Shown: in pieces, positions 7,687 through 17,000 of the stretch | How the letters are laid out: every line of letters begins with the position of its first letter | Position numbering within the stretch: the stretch's first letter is position 1 | Origin: VGWG01 sp964580075 | Lineage (GTDB): Bacteria > Verrucomicrobiota > Kiritimatiellia > RFP12 > JAAYNR01 | Direction: 5' to 3' | DNA: 64,000 bases | Assembly: GCA_964580075.1 (NCBI GenBank) | Contig: CAZOJL010000002.1 | Span: 1 to 64,000, forward strand | Program-made: the position numbers and the translations under genes | Notes under the pieces: generated by a model | Database searches by the model: none | What the model saw: only the letters and a program-made list of their open reading frames with translations | What the model was told of the DNA's origin: nothing

Positions 7687-9036
7687 ATGGGAAAATTGTT
7701 TGGCACGGACGGCGTTCGGGGGCAGGCCAATTGCGACCCGGTGACCCCCGAAATGGCGCTGCAGATCGGCAAGGCCGTCGCGGCGGTGATCGGCGCGAGC
7801 GGACACAGCAGCAAGCGCGTCGTCCTGGGCAAGGACACGCGGCTTTCCGGCTACATGCTCGAGAGCGCCCTGACCAGCGGCCTCGTCTCGATGGGCGCCG
7901 ACGTCTTTCTCGTCGGCCCCGTGCCCACGCCCGCCGTGGCGCACCTGACTCGCTCGCTCGCGGCGGATGCGGGGATCATGGTGACGGCGTCGCACAATCC
8001 ATTTGACGACAACGGCATCAAGCTCTTCAATTCCGACGGCTACAAGCTCGACGACGCGGCGGAGGAGGCGATCTCCGAGCGGGTGTTGAGCGGGCGTATT
8101 CTCTCGGACCACATCCGAAGCGATCAATTGGGCAAGGCCTATCGCGTGGACGACGCCCGCGGGCGCTACATCGAGTTCACCAAAAGCACGATCCGCAACG
8201 AGAAGCTGAGTCCGCTCAAGATTGTTCTGGACGCCGCCAATGGCGCGGGCTACCAGATGGCGCCGTACATCTTTCGTGAGCTGGGCGCGTCGATTGTGAA
8301 AATGAACACCGACCCGGACGGCTACAACATCAACAATGGGTGCGGCGCGCTCCATCCCGAGGTGATGGCCGGGCGCGTCCGGGAGTGCGGCGCGGATCTC
8401 GGGATCGCGCTGGACGGCGATGCCGACCGGGTGATCTTCAGTGACGCGGACGGGTGTGTCGTCGACGGCGATCGGATTCTGGCGATCTGCGCGCTGGCGT
8501 TCCACGAGGCGGGCGTGTTGGCCGAAGACACGCTGGTCTGCACGAGCATGAGCAACCTGGGGTTGCACGAGGCGATGAAGCGGCACGGCATCTCCGTCGC
8601 GGTGACGGACGTCGGCGACCGGTACGTGATCGAGCGGATGCGCGCGTCCGGCCTTTCGCTGGGCGGAGAGAAATCGGGGCACTTGATTTTTCACGACTTT
8701 GCCACAACCGGCGACGGCATCATCAGCGCCCTGCAGGTGATGCGCGTCATGAAGCAAACCGGCAAATCGCTCGCGACGCTGGCCGCCTGCATGGAGGAAT
8801 ATCCCCAGAGGCTGACGGGACTGAAGGTTCGCGAAAAGCCGCCGATCCCGGAGGTGCCAGCGCTCGCCGCCGCCATCCGGGAGGCCGAGCAGGCGCTTGC
8901 CGGCGTGGGCCGGATCGTGGTCCGATATTCCGGAACCGAGCCCAAAATCCGCATTCTGGTCGAGGCGCGGACGCAGGCGCTTGTTGACCAGTGGCATGAT
9001 CACGTGGCCGCAGCCATCTACCAGACCGTGGTGTGA
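7687..9036 (+). CDS. glmM: Phosphoglucosamine mutase
   Basis: A 449-aa enzyme converting glucosamine 6-phosphate to glucosamine 1-phosphate. Ser102 in TASHNPFDDNGIK is the phosphorylated residue, and the metal-binding loop DGDADR and sugar loop GGEKSGH are present. The C-terminal phosphate loop is VRYSGTEPKIRI. The start at 7687 (MGKLFGTDGVRG) sits six bases after GAGAGG; an ATG six bases earlier touches that site and is less likely. It forms one unit with glmS. Confidence 0.96.
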   Translation: MGKLFGTDGVRGQANCDPVTPEMALQIGKAVAAVIGASGHSSKRVVLGKDTRLSGYMLESALTSGLVSMGADVFLVGPVPTPAVAHLTRSLAADAGIMVTASHNPFDDNGIKLFNSDGYKLDDAAEEAISERVLSGRILSDHIRSDQLGKAYRVDDARGRYIEFTKSTIRNEKLSPLKIVLDAANGAGYQMAPYIFRELGASIVKMNTDPDGYNINNGCGALHPEVMAGRVRECGADLGIALDGDADRVIFSDADGCVVDGDRILAICALAFHEAGVLAEDTLVCTSMSNLGLHEAMKRHGISVAVTDVGDRYVIERMRASGLSLGGEKSGHLIFHDFATTGDGIISALQVMRVMKQTGKSLATLAACMEEYPQRLTGLKVREKPPIPEVPALAAAIREAEQALAGVGRIVVRYSGTEPKIRILVEARTQALVDQWHDHVAAAIYQTVV

Positions 9037-9084
9037 TGCATACCGGTGAGGGGCTCCGTGCCCATCCGGATCCGAGGAGTGCCG

Positions 9085-10269
9085 ATGAAAACAGACACGT
9101 TAAAACGTCGGTTGCAGGAGCGGGGTGTGGTGCTTGTGGATCCCGCCACCGTGTACGTGGCGCCCGATGTGGCGCCGGAACGGATTGAAGCCGGCGTGGT
9201 GCTCCATCCCGGATGCAGGCTCGAGGGGCGTGATCTGGCGCTGGGGCCGAATTGCCGTTTGGGCGTCGAGGGGCCGATCCGGCTGAAGGACTGCCAGTTG
9301 GGGGCGGACGTGGTGCTCGGGGGAGGGAGTTTCGAGCGGGCGACGTTGTTGGACGGGGTGAGCGGCGCGGATCAGGCGCATGTGCGGCCGGGGTGTCTTC
9401 TGGAGGAGCGGGCGACGTTCGGCCATTGCTGCGGGTTTAAGCAGACGATCCTCATGCCTTTTGCGACGACGGGGAGTCTGGTCAACTTCTGCGATTGTTT
9501 GCTCGCGGGGGGAACCGGGAGCCACGACCACTCCGAGGTCGGGTCGTCTTTTGTCCATTTCAACTTCACCCCGCACGGTGACAAAGCGACGGCGTCACTC
9601 TTCGGCGACGTGACCGACGGCGTGCTGTTGCGGAGCGGGCGGATCTTTCTGGGGGGCCAGTGCGGGGCGGTAGGCCCGGTGCGTGTGGCTTACGGGTCGG
9701 TGCTGGCGGCGGGGCAGGTGCTGCGCCACGACGTCGAGACGCCCGATTTGCTGGTCGTGCCGCCGACGCTCCCGCCGGGGGATCGCCCGTACGACATGGG
9801 CTACCGGCGTCCGGAGCGGGTGGTCCACAACAATCTGGTCTACATCGGCAACCTGCTGGCGCTCGACCAGTGGTATCGCCACGTCCGGTTCGGATTCATG
9901 ACCCGCACCCTGGAGGGCGCGCGCTGCCATGCCGGCGCGATACAGCGGGTGGACGAGGCCCTGCGCGAGCGGGTGGAGCGGCTCGCCGTGTTTGTCCGCC
10001 TGATCGGGGAGGGTGCCGCGCGTGCGAGTTTTCCGGGCGGGTGGGAGCCGGTGTGCGAACGGATCGAGCAGGCGCTGGCGTCACGGGCCGCGATCGGCAG
10101 GCCCGATGCGATCGAAACGATTGTCACCTCCCTAGCGGGCGCGAGCTGGCCCGCGGCCGTGCAACGGCTTGACGCCGATGCGGCCGGTGCCCTGCGAAGC
10201 TGGCTGAAGTCGGTCGTCTCCGTCATCGTCGGTGGCGCCGGCAAGCAGGGCACGGGAAGGATGGAGTAG
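9085..10269 (+). CDS. Left-handed beta-helix protein, UDP-GlcNAc pyrophosphorylase-like
   Basis: A 394-aa protein with repeated short beta-helix turns (about residues 35-215), in the style of the C-terminal half of GlmU. Hallmarks are LKDCQLGADVVLGGG, TTGSLVNFCDCLLAGG, HSEVGSSFVHFNFTP and a glycine-rich FLGGQCGAVGPVRV. No N-terminal nucleotidyltransferase motif is present. Similar proteins are annotated as UDP-N-acetylglucosamine pyrophosphorylase, but from this sequence alone an acyltransferase or binding role is equally possible. Its position after glmS-glmM supports a part in amino-sugar nucleotide synthesis. GAGGAG precedes the ATG. Confidence 0.65.
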   Translation: MKTDTLKRRLQERGVVLVDPATVYVAPDVAPERIEAGVVLHPGCRLEGRDLALGPNCRLGVEGPIRLKDCQLGADVVLGGGSFERATLLDGVSGADQAHVRPGCLLEERATFGHCCGFKQTILMPFATTGSLVNFCDCLLAGGTGSHDHSEVGSSFVHFNFTPHGDKATASLFGDVTDGVLLRSGRIFLGGQCGAVGPVRVAYGSVLAAGQVLRHDVETPDLLVVPPTLPPGDRPYDMGYRRPERVVHNNLVYIGNLLALDQWYRHVRFGFMTRTLEGARCHAGAIQRVDEALRERVERLAVFVRLIGEGAARASFPGGWEPVCERIEQALASRAAIGRPDAIETIVTSLAGASWPAAVQRLDADAAGALRSWLKSVVSVIVGGAGKQGTGRME

Positions 10270-10276
10270 CGGCGTT

Positions 10277-11554
10277 GTGCGAAACAGCGAAAAACGGGAT
10301 GTTGCCGTGCGGACGTTGCGGGCGCTGCTGGTGCTGGTCGCGGCCTCGGCGCTAGCCCTTGTTCTCTGCGGTGTCTTCTGGCGCATGCGTCAGCCGACGC
10401 GCCCGGGGGGCGGGGATGAGCGTCCCGCCGACCCGGCGTCGTTGTCCGGGGTCCGAGCCGCTTCTATTATTGCGCCACACACCGCCGCCGTCTGGCGCGT
10501 GACGCATTCCCCCGGTGTCGGCGGTCGGGATCCATCCCAGCCGCATGCATTTTCAAATTCCCTTTTCCAGGCGCGCTCCGAGCCGCCGCGCGGTCCCCCC
10601 GCCGCCGGCCCGGATGGCGCGGGGGTGGCCGCCGCCGGCGCCACGGGCGAGCACCCCCTGTTTGCCGCTTTGCGCGCCAGCGCGGGACAGCCCATTCCAG
10701 CCGAAGTGCGCGCATTGGCGCTTGAGATCACGGACGGCAGCACCAACGATCTGCAGCGTGCCCGCTTGATTTACGACTGGATCACCGATTATATCCGGTA
10801 CGATACGGAAGAGTGGGCGCACGTGGTCGCTGGCGCCGAGGACTACTGTCACGACCACGACCCGCTCAGCGTGCTGCGCCGCGGCACGACGGTCTGCATT
10901 GGCTACGCCTGGCTGTTCGACGCATTGGCGCAAAGCGTCGGCTTGCGTGCGACATATCTGATCGGTGATGTGCGCGGCTATCGCGGCACCGAGGATGATA
11001 CGCTCGTCAGCGCCTTCAAACACGCCTGGAACGCGGTCGAGGTTGACCAGACATGGATGCTTCTAGACGCGACCTGGGGGGCGCGTCAGACTGAACAGGT
11101 CGAAGACGCCTATGCGGCGCGCCGCGCCTACTACTTTAACACGCCGGCCAACCAGATGATATTCGATCATCTGCCCGAATCGGCTGCGTGGCAGCTCTTG
11201 GTGGATCCGGTTCCGGATGTCGCGAGCTTTGCGGCGCTGCCCAATCTGAAGCCGGCCTTCTTCACCGATGGCTTGCGGCTCGCAAACGCTTTCACGGACA
11301 CGCTGCATCTGGGGGCGGGCACGCAGGCCGGTATTACGCTCCAGGCTCCTGAAGACGTGAGACTGATTGCCACCCTGAGTCAGGCGGATGGTGCGAACAC
11401 CCGGATGCTGCCTATGGTTCAGGAGGGCGATAGACGCGATGTGGTCGTTGGATCGGTTCCGGCGGGCACGTACATCTTACGCGTCTACTCGTCGTCCGGG
11501 ACGGCCCCCGTCCGTTTCGAATGCGCGGCCGATTTTGTCATCGTAGCGGATTAA
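10277..11554 (+). CDS. Membrane-anchored transglutaminase-like protein
   Basis: A protein of about 425 aa with one N-terminal membrane helix (LRALLVLVAASALALVLCGV), a Pro/Gly-rich linker, and a transglutaminase-like domain. The catalytic triad is visible as Cys in TTVCIGYAW, His in FKHAWNAV and Asp in LLDATWG. A beta-rich tail follows. Such domains act as cysteine proteases or peptide-crosslinking enzymes outside the cytoplasmic membrane. The GTG start at 10277 is chosen for GGAG ten bases upstream; it is not certain. It follows the beta-helix gene by seven bases. Confidence 0.75.
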   Translation: MRNSEKRDVAVRTLRALLVLVAASALALVLCGVFWRMRQPTRPGGGDERPADPASLSGVRAASIIAPHTAAVWRVTHSPGVGGRDPSQPHAFSNSLFQARSEPPRGPPAAGPDGAGVAAAGATGEHPLFAALRASAGQPIPAEVRALALEITDGSTNDLQRARLIYDWITDYIRYDTEEWAHVVAGAEDYCHDHDPLSVLRRGTTVCIGYAWLFDALAQSVGLRATYLIGDVRGYRGTEDDTLVSAFKHAWNAVEVDQTWMLLDATWGARQTEQVEDAYAARRAYYFNTPANQMIFDHLPESAAWQLLVDPVPDVASFAALPNLKPAFFTDGLRLANAFTDTLHLGAGTQAGITLQAPEDVRLIATLSQADGANTRMLPMVQEGDRRDVVVGSVPAGTYILRVYSSSGTAPVRFECAADFVIVAD

Positions 11555-11560
11555 CCTATT

Positions 11561-11620
11561 GAGGCGCTTTCAAAACCTCTGGTTTGTGCAAGCGAAGGGT
11601 TCAGGGTTATCAGGGACGAG
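11561..11620. repeat. Hairpin repeat copy after the transglutaminase gene
   Basis: It starts GAGGCGCTTTCAAAACCTC six bases after the stop codon, then GGTTTGTGCAAG and a short GGGTTC tract. It is a slightly diverged member of the family at 2397, 5393 and 22064. As with those copies, it lies directly at a gene end. Confidence 0.7.
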
Positions 11621-11782
11621 GTTTATCAGGGTCGGGCCTTCTGTGCCACCCGCACCTGGGCGCGTGGAGTCGTTACAACCTAAGCCCTCGACCCTCTCCG
11701 ACCACCTGCCCATCCTCTGCGACGTGCGAATCCCGGGCGAGGCGTGAGGGTTGGCGTGAGGGTTGCCTACGCGCCCGTTGGC

Positions 11783-11890
11783 AGCAATTCTAACACTGGC
11801 AGCCGCTATCGGGATCCAAATCGGGATCGGGACCGAAATTGACGAGAATGCAGGGAATTCGACCCCGACCCCGAACCCGATAGCGATTTC
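11783..11890. repeat. 45-bp inverted-pair repeat plus hexanucleotide tracts
   Basis: Bases 11783-11827 are the exact reverse complement of 56030-56074. Beyond them both copies run into degenerate GGGATC/GGGACC units. A second tract of CCCGAC/CCCGAA units lies at about 11861-11890. Related tracts flank the defence island at 42003-42285 and 55995-56074. No gene is seen between 11555 and 12014. Confidence 0.8.
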
Positions 11891-11927
11891 GACTGGTCGG
11901 ATGTGCTCAAAATTAGAATGGCTGTGA

Positions 11928-11956
11928 TTGACCCCAGCTCGTGGGTGGTCTATACT
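11928..11956 (+). promoter_or_regulatory. Strong sigma70-type promoter of ftsH
   Basis: TTGACC (11928-11933) and TATACT (11951-11956) are 17 bases apart, close to consensus. The predicted transcript starts near 11963, which rules out longer N-terminal extensions of ftsH. Confidence 0.75.
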
Positions 11957-12014
11957 GAGGGCATTTATCAGGAGCAATTGCCGTAAAATGATGACTGACG
12001 AATCGGAGCATGAT

Positions 12015-14087
12015 ATGCCGAAGACACCGCCTCCGCTGCCAAAGGGTGGAGATGGCGGGAAGCGTCCCGCCGGGGGCCCGCCACAACGTTTTATGCTGGC
12101 CTGGCTGGTCGTCCTCGTGTTTTTGGGTGTGACCTTATGGATGATGTCCGGCAACCGGTCCGCCGGCGGCATGCGCGACATTTCCCAGGGAGAACTGGAG
12201 CGGCTCGCCGCTGCGGGCGAGATTGAAAAGGTCGAGTTCATCCCCGACCCCTCGGGCGGCATCCTCCATGTGCGCGCCGTCAAGAAGGGCGGGCTTGAAA
12301 AGTTCAAACTGGTCATCCTGGATTCCGAAGGCACGTCTCTCAACGAGCGGTTGCGTGTGCATGGCGTGAATCCTTCGGTCGCGACCAAATCGGTCTGGAC
12401 GGCCCTGATGTTCCAACTGCTCCCGGTGGTGTTGTTCATCGGGTTGCTCTACTTCGTCTTCATGCGGCAGGTACGGGCTTCGGGCGTGGGCGCGATGAAT
12501 TTCGGCAAGAGCCGCGCCAAGATGCTGAATCAGGACAAGAAGAAGATCACCTTCGCCAACGTGGCCGGGATCAAGGAGGCCAAGGAAGAGGTGCAGGAGA
12601 TCGTCGAGTTCCTCAAGGAGCCGAAGAAATTTTCCAGACTGGGGGGGCGCATTCCCAAGGGGGTGCTGCTGATGGGACCGCCCGGCACGGGCAAAACCCT
12701 GATGGCCAAGGCGATTGCCGGCGAGGCCGATGTCCCCTTCTTCAGCATCAGCGGCTCGGACTTTGTGGAGATGTTTGTGGGGGTCGGGGCGTCGCGCGTG
12801 CGCGATATGTTCGAGCAGGGCAAGAAGAACGCGCCGTGCATCATCTTCATTGACGAAATCGATGCCGTTGGTCGCAGCCGATTCACCGGGATTGGCGGGG
12901 GGCATGACGAGCGGGAGCAGACGCTCAACGCGCTGCTCGTTGAGATGGACGGGTTCGAGACCTCCGAAGGCGTGATCATCATTGCGGCGACGAACCGTTC
13001 CGACGTGCTCGATCCCGCCTTGCTGCGGCCCGGGCGGTTTGATCGTCAGATCATGATCGACCTGCCGACGCTCGACGGTCGCGAGGAGATTCTGCGGATG
13101 CACGCGCAGAGCCTGAAACTCGGCCCGACCGCGGACCTGCGTCGCTCGGCCCGTGGCACGCCGGGATTCTCCGGGGCCGATCTGGCCAACCTCCTCAACG
13201 AAGCGGCGCTGCTGGCCGCGCGTCAGAACAAAGAGGGGATTGATCAGACCGATCTTGAGGAAGCCCGCGATAAAGTGTTGTGGGGCCGCGAGCGGCGCAG
13301 CCGGGCGATGAGCGAAAAGGAGCGGAATATCACCGCGTGGCATGAGGCGGGGCACGCCCTGACGCAGGTCTTGCTGGAACACACCGAACCGGTGCACAAA
13401 GTCACGATCATCCCGCGCGGCCAGGCGCTGGGGGCGACGATGTCGCTGCCGGATCACGACGTGCTCAACCGCACCTGCAACGAGCTGCTGGACCAACTGG
13501 TTGTGCTCATGGGCGGGCGCATTGCGGAGAAACTGCATACCGGCGATATTTCCACCGGCGCGCGGATGGACATCCGCATGGCGAGCCAGATCGCGCACCA
13601 CATGGTCTGCGAATACGGGATGAGCGAGGTGATCGGTCCCCAGGCGTTTGGAGAAAATCAGGAACTCATCTTTCTCGGGCGTGAAGTCTCGCGGACGCAG
13701 TCGCACAGCGATGCCACATCGGAGCGGATTGACGCCGAGATCAGCCGGCTGATCCGCGATGCCTGCGACCGGGCCGATGCCCTGCTGACGACTAACCGCG
13801 ACAAGCTGCAGCTTCTGGTCGACCGCCTTCTCGAAGAGGAGACGATGGACGGTCGCGAGGTGGCCGATCTGGCGAAGCTGGGGCGGTTTCTGACACGTGG
13901 GGAGTTGGCTGAGCGGGATGAGCAGGAGCGCCGGGCGCGTGCCGAACGGGAAGCTGTGGCCGAGGCTCAGGCGCAGGCTCGGTTGCAGGCCGAAGCGCTG
14001 AAAACGGCTCCCGCGCCGGAGACGCTGGCGGCGGCTGTCGATGGCGAGGCACCGGCTCCGCCAGCGCCACCCGTGCCGCCTGCCTGA
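12015..14087 (+). CDS. ftsH: ATP-dependent zinc metalloprotease FtsH
   Basis: A membrane AAA+ protease of about 690 aa that degrades membrane and regulatory proteins. Two membrane helices flank a periplasmic segment (MLAWLVVLVFLGVTLWMM and LMFQLLPVVLFIGLLYFVFM). The AAA domain has GPPGTGKT, IIFIDEID and the arginine-finger region LLRPGRFDRQI. The zinc site is HEAGH. The N-terminus is Pro-rich and the C-terminus ends in an unusual Glu/Ala then Ala/Pro-rich tail. GGAG six bases before the ATG at 12015 favours this start; 11988 and 11991 are alternatives. Confidence 0.95.
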   Translation: MPKTPPPLPKGGDGGKRPAGGPPQRFMLAWLVVLVFLGVTLWMMSGNRSAGGMRDISQGELERLAAAGEIEKVEFIPDPSGGILHVRAVKKGGLEKFKLVILDSEGTSLNERLRVHGVNPSVATKSVWTALMFQLLPVVLFIGLLYFVFMRQVRASGVGAMNFGKSRAKMLNQDKKKITFANVAGIKEAKEEVQEIVEFLKEPKKFSRLGGRIPKGVLLMGPPGTGKTLMAKAIAGEADVPFFSISGSDFVEMFVGVGASRVRDMFEQGKKNAPCIIFIDEIDAVGRSRFTGIGGGHDEREQTLNALLVEMDGFETSEGVIIIAATNRSDVLDPALLRPGRFDRQIMIDLPTLDGREEILRMHAQSLKLGPTADLRRSARGTPGFSGADLANLLNEAALLAARQNKEGIDQTDLEEARDKVLWGRERRSRAMSEKERNITAWHEAGHALTQVLLEHTEPVHKVTIIPRGQALGATMSLPDHDVLNRTCNELLDQLVVLMGGRIAEKLHTGDISTGARMDIRMASQIAHHMVCEYGMSEVIGPQAFGENQELIFLGREVSRTQSHSDATSERIDAEISRLIRDACDRADALLTTNRDKLQLLVDRLLEEETMDGREVADLAKLGRFLTRGELAERDEQERRARAEREAVAEAQAQARLQAEALKTAPAPETLAAAVDGEAPAPPAPPVPPA

Positions 14088-14105
14088 CCCGGGGGAACGT
14101 GCGCG

Positions 14106-14978
14106 ATGGGCTGTGGCAGAGAGACAATGTGGCGGTGTGACGGACGGACGGTCAGCTTGGACCGGCCGATGGTCATGGGTATTGTCAATGTTACGCCCGA
14201 CAGTTTTTTCGACGGGGGTTTGTGGGACGGATCGCCGGATCGTGCGGTTGCCCACGGCGTGGCCCTGCTGGAAGCCGGAGCCGACATGCTGGATATCGGC
14301 GGAGAGTCCACGCGGCCCGGTGCGTTCGAGGTGCCGGTTGATGAGGAACTGAGCCGCGTGATTCCGGTCATCCGCGCGCTGGCCGGCCGGACGCGGGTGC
14401 CGTTGGCGGTCGACACCCGGAAGGCGGCGGTCGCCCGCGCGGCCGTCGCGGCAGGCGCCTGCATCATCAACGACGTCACGGCGCTCGGGGGCGACCCGGC
14501 GATGCGGCGGGTGGCGGTCGAGACGGGTGCGGGCGTGGTGCTCATGCACATGCGTGGCACGCCGCAAACCATGAACGGCCTCGCCGTGTATCGAGATGTC
14601 GTGCGGGAGGTGGGTGACGAATTGCGCGCGGCGGTTGACGCCGCCCGCGCGGCCGGCGTGGCGGCGGAGGCGATTCTGGTCGATCCTGGATTCGGCTTTG
14701 CCAAAGAGGTGGAGCATAACGTCGCGCTGCTTCGCGAGCTGGGTCGGCTGACGGCGCTGGCGCCGGTCATGGTCGGACTGTCGCGCAAGCGGTTCATCGG
14801 GGCCCTGACCGGGCGATCGCAGCCGGCTGAGCGGATGGCCGGGAGCGTCGCCGCCGCGATGCTCGCCGTGCAGCGCGGCGCATCCGTCGTGCGGGTTCAC
14901 GATGTGCGGGAGACCGTGGACGCGTTGCGTGTTCTGGTTTCGGTTGCACCGGGAGAGAGGCAGGCCGTAAAATGCTGA
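14106..14978 (+). CDS. folP: Dihydropteroate synthase
   Basis: A 290-aa folate-pathway enzyme joining p-aminobenzoate to dihydropterin pyrophosphate. TIM-barrel motifs are intact: MGIVNVTPDSFFDGG, DIGGESTRPGA, IINDVTA, LMHMRG, DPGFGFAK and the C-terminal VRVHDV. A start at 14127 (MWRCDGR) is also possible. It overlaps cdaA by seven bases, so folate synthesis and cyclic di-AMP synthesis share a transcript here. Confidence 0.95.
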   Translation: MGCGRETMWRCDGRTVSLDRPMVMGIVNVTPDSFFDGGLWDGSPDRAVAHGVALLEAGADMLDIGGESTRPGAFEVPVDEELSRVIPVIRALAGRTRVPLAVDTRKAAVARAAVAAGACIINDVTALGGDPAMRRVAVETGAGVVLMHMRGTPQTMNGLAVYRDVVREVGDELRAAVDAARAAGVAAEAILVDPGFGFAKEVEHNVALLRELGRLTALAPVMVGLSRKRFIGALTGRSQPAERMAGSVAAAMLAVQRGASVVRVHDVRETVDALRVLVSVAPGERQAVKC

Positions 14979-15865
14979 CATCGCTCCAGATCGAATTCCG
15001 GGATATTCTGCAGATCGCCATTCTGGCTTCGGTGCTCTATTACATGCTGCGCTTCATCCGCGGGACGCGGGCCGCAGCCATCCTGATGGGACTGGGAATC
15101 GTGATTTTCGTGGTTTTCGCATCCATCAGCATCTTCAAGCTTGATGTGCTCGGCTGGCTGTTTGGCGGGTTGGCGCTGTACCTCGCCTTCGGGGTGATCA
15201 TCATTTTTCATCCGGAATTTCGCCGGGGATTGGCCATTCTCGGGAAACAACCGTTTCTCAGCACGTTGCCGTGGCAGGCCGTGCGGCACATGCAGCCGGA
15301 GCGTGTGTCGGAAAAACTCTACGAAGTGGTGGACCAGCTCTCGGAGCGGCGGATTGGCGCCCTGATCGCCATCGAGCGGACGGAGAATCTCGACATGTTT
15401 GTGGAAACGGGCGTGCGGATCGAGGCTCCGCTGGTTTCGGAACTCCTCCAGACGCTCTTTTATCCGCCCGCGCCGTTGCATGACGGCGGGGTGATCGTCA
15501 GGGGCGAGCACATTGTGGCGGCCCGGTGCATTTTTCCGCTGTCGGAGCGGCAACGCCCTGATTTGAAGGGGCTGGGGACGCGCCATCAGGCGGCGGTGGG
15601 GTTGAGCGAGGCGAACGACGCGGTCGTCATTGTCATCTCCGAAGAGACGGGGGCCGTGTCCATCGCGCACGACGGCAAATTCTACCGGGGGATGCGTCCG
15701 GACGCGTTGCGCCGCTATTTGCGGGCGCTGGATCCGCGGCAATCCGACGACCACATGACGTTCGGGCGATTTCTGGAGCGTCTCAACCAGCGGAGTACAG
15801 AGAACGGTTTTTCGCAACGGTTCCTGCAGTTCGTCCATCGGAAGCGGGAGGTGCGTCATGACTAA
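14972..15865 (+). CDS. cdaA: Diadenylate cyclase, CdaA type
   Basis: A 297-aa membrane enzyme that would make cyclic di-AMP from two ATP. Three N-terminal helices (about residues 12-80) precede a DAC domain. The two signature motifs are altered: Asp-Gly-Gly at 171-173 in LHDGGVI instead of DGA, and Arg-His-Gln at 204-206 in GTRHQAAVG instead of RHR. The rest of the fold, including SEETG, is well kept. The start overlaps folP and the end overlaps the YbbR-domain gene, the usual cdaA-cdaR pair. Whether the altered motifs still allow catalysis is open. Confidence 0.88.
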   Translation: MLTSLQIEFRDILQIAILASVLYYMLRFIRGTRAAAILMGLGIVIFVVFASISIFKLDVLGWLFGGLALYLAFGVIIIFHPEFRRGLAILGKQPFLSTLPWQAVRHMQPERVSEKLYEVVDQLSERRIGALIAIERTENLDMFVETGVRIEAPLVSELLQTLFYPPAPLHDGGVIVRGEHIVAARCIFPLSERQRPDLKGLGTRHQAAVGLSEANDAVVIVISEETGAVSIAHDGKFYRGMRPDALRRYLRALDPRQSDDHMTFGRFLERLNQRSTENGFSQRFLQFVHRKREVRHD

Positions 15866-17000
15866 CCCCGCCACGGGATGGCGGCAGAACGCGGTTCTGC
15901 GCGATGTTTTATTCTGGGTGCTGCGCGACTGGCGATGGAAGACGGTGGCGCTGGTGCTGGCGACCGCTCTCCATCTTTTTATCCGGGCGCGCATACGGCA
16001 CACGGAGACGGTGATGGTGCCGCTGGATCTGGATCCGCAGGCACAGGTGGCGGCTGCGACGATCGAGCCGCTCGCCGTGTCGGTGACCATTCAGGGGTCG
16101 CTGACGGAACTGCAGCGATTGGACAGCCGCCAGCTCCGCATGATTGTCCGTCCCAGCGTCTCGGAAGGGCGCACAGGACAGGGATCGTGGATCCGTCGCC
16201 TGTTGCGGTCGGCCGCGGGCAACCGTTCCCGCATCACGGGCAATACCGAGGAGTTCCGTTTGACCGTGCGCAATCTCCAGGGGGGGAACCGGCAGATACG
16301 GGCGATCAAAATCGAACCCAAGATGGCGAAGGTCACCTATGACGTGCGCGGCGAGATCGAGTTGCCGGTGGCGGAGCCGGTCGTGCTGGGGAAGCCCTAC
16401 CGGGGGCGTGTGGTCGTGGATTACACACCCAAGACGGTTCGCGTGACCGGCTCGCGCGATCAGCTCGAAGAGATGGCCGCCAGCGGGGTGCAGTTGCAGA
16501 CGGATCCGGTGGACGTCGACGGCCGCGTACAAGGCTACAAGAAGACGGTTCAGATTTTGCAACCCAGCGTGTCCCGGCTTGTCAAATTTGATCCTGCCGA
16601 AGTGACCGTTGAGGTCAAGATCATCACGGATCGGTTCACGATCAGTTTTTCGAACGTCACGGCGCTTGTGACCGGGTTTCCCGGCGACGGACAGGCGTGG
16701 CGCTGCGTGCCGCCCGAGGTGTCCGTACGGCTGACCGGCCGTGCGGAAGTGGTCAACGCCATGCAACCCGGCCAGGTTTCGGTCTTTGTCGATATGCGCG
16801 ATGCGCAGCGGCTCGGTACAAACGTCCTGCCGGTGAAGGTTTTTATTCCCTTTGACTTGTCGGTCGAAACGGCCGAGACGGAGCCGCCGGCCGTGACCGT
16901 GCTGGCGTTGCAGCCGGAGACCGTGCCGGAGGCGAAACCGGAAGCCGCGTCGGAGGCGGATCCCGATGGGGATGGTTCCGAAGCGGATCCCGAAGGATGA
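15858..17000 (+). CDS. cdaR: YbbR-domain protein, CdaR-like regulator of CdaA
   Basis: A 380-aa protein with one N-terminal membrane segment (WKTVALVLATALHLFI) and several extracytoplasmic YbbR-type beta domains, visible as repeated VxVxG-type strands such as PKTVRVTGSRDQLEEM and PPEVSVRLTGRAEVV. In Firmicutes CdaR binds and modulates CdaA; gene order suggests the same here. The C-terminal 30 residues are acidic repeats of Glu-Ala-Asp-Pro type, with no known role. The stop overlaps ftsK by four bases. Confidence 0.82.
   Translation: MTNPATGWRQNAVLRDVLFWVLRDWRWKTVALVLATALHLFIRARIRHTETVMVPLDLDPQAQVAAATIEPLAVSVTIQGSLTELQRLDSRQLRMIVRPSVSEGRTGQGSWIRRLLRSAAGNRSRITGNTEEFRLTVRNLQGGNRQIRAIKIEPKMAKVTYDVRGEIELPVAEPVVLGKPYRGRVVVDYTPKTVRVTGSRDQLEEMAASGVQLQTDPVDVDGRVQGYKKTVQILQPSVSRLVKFDPAEVTVEVKIITDRFTISFSNVTALVTGFPGDGQAWRCVPPEVSVRLTGRAEVVNAMQPGQVSVFVDMRDAQRLGTNVLPVKVFIPFDLSVETAETEPPAVTVLALQPETVPEAKPEAASEADPDGDGSEADPEG

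Noticed and set aside
12135..14981. Very long minus-strand open frame opposite ftsH and folP
   Set aside because: It is the antisense shadow of two clear genes in GC-rich DNA; it has no recognisable domain and low-complexity Arg/His/Pro content.
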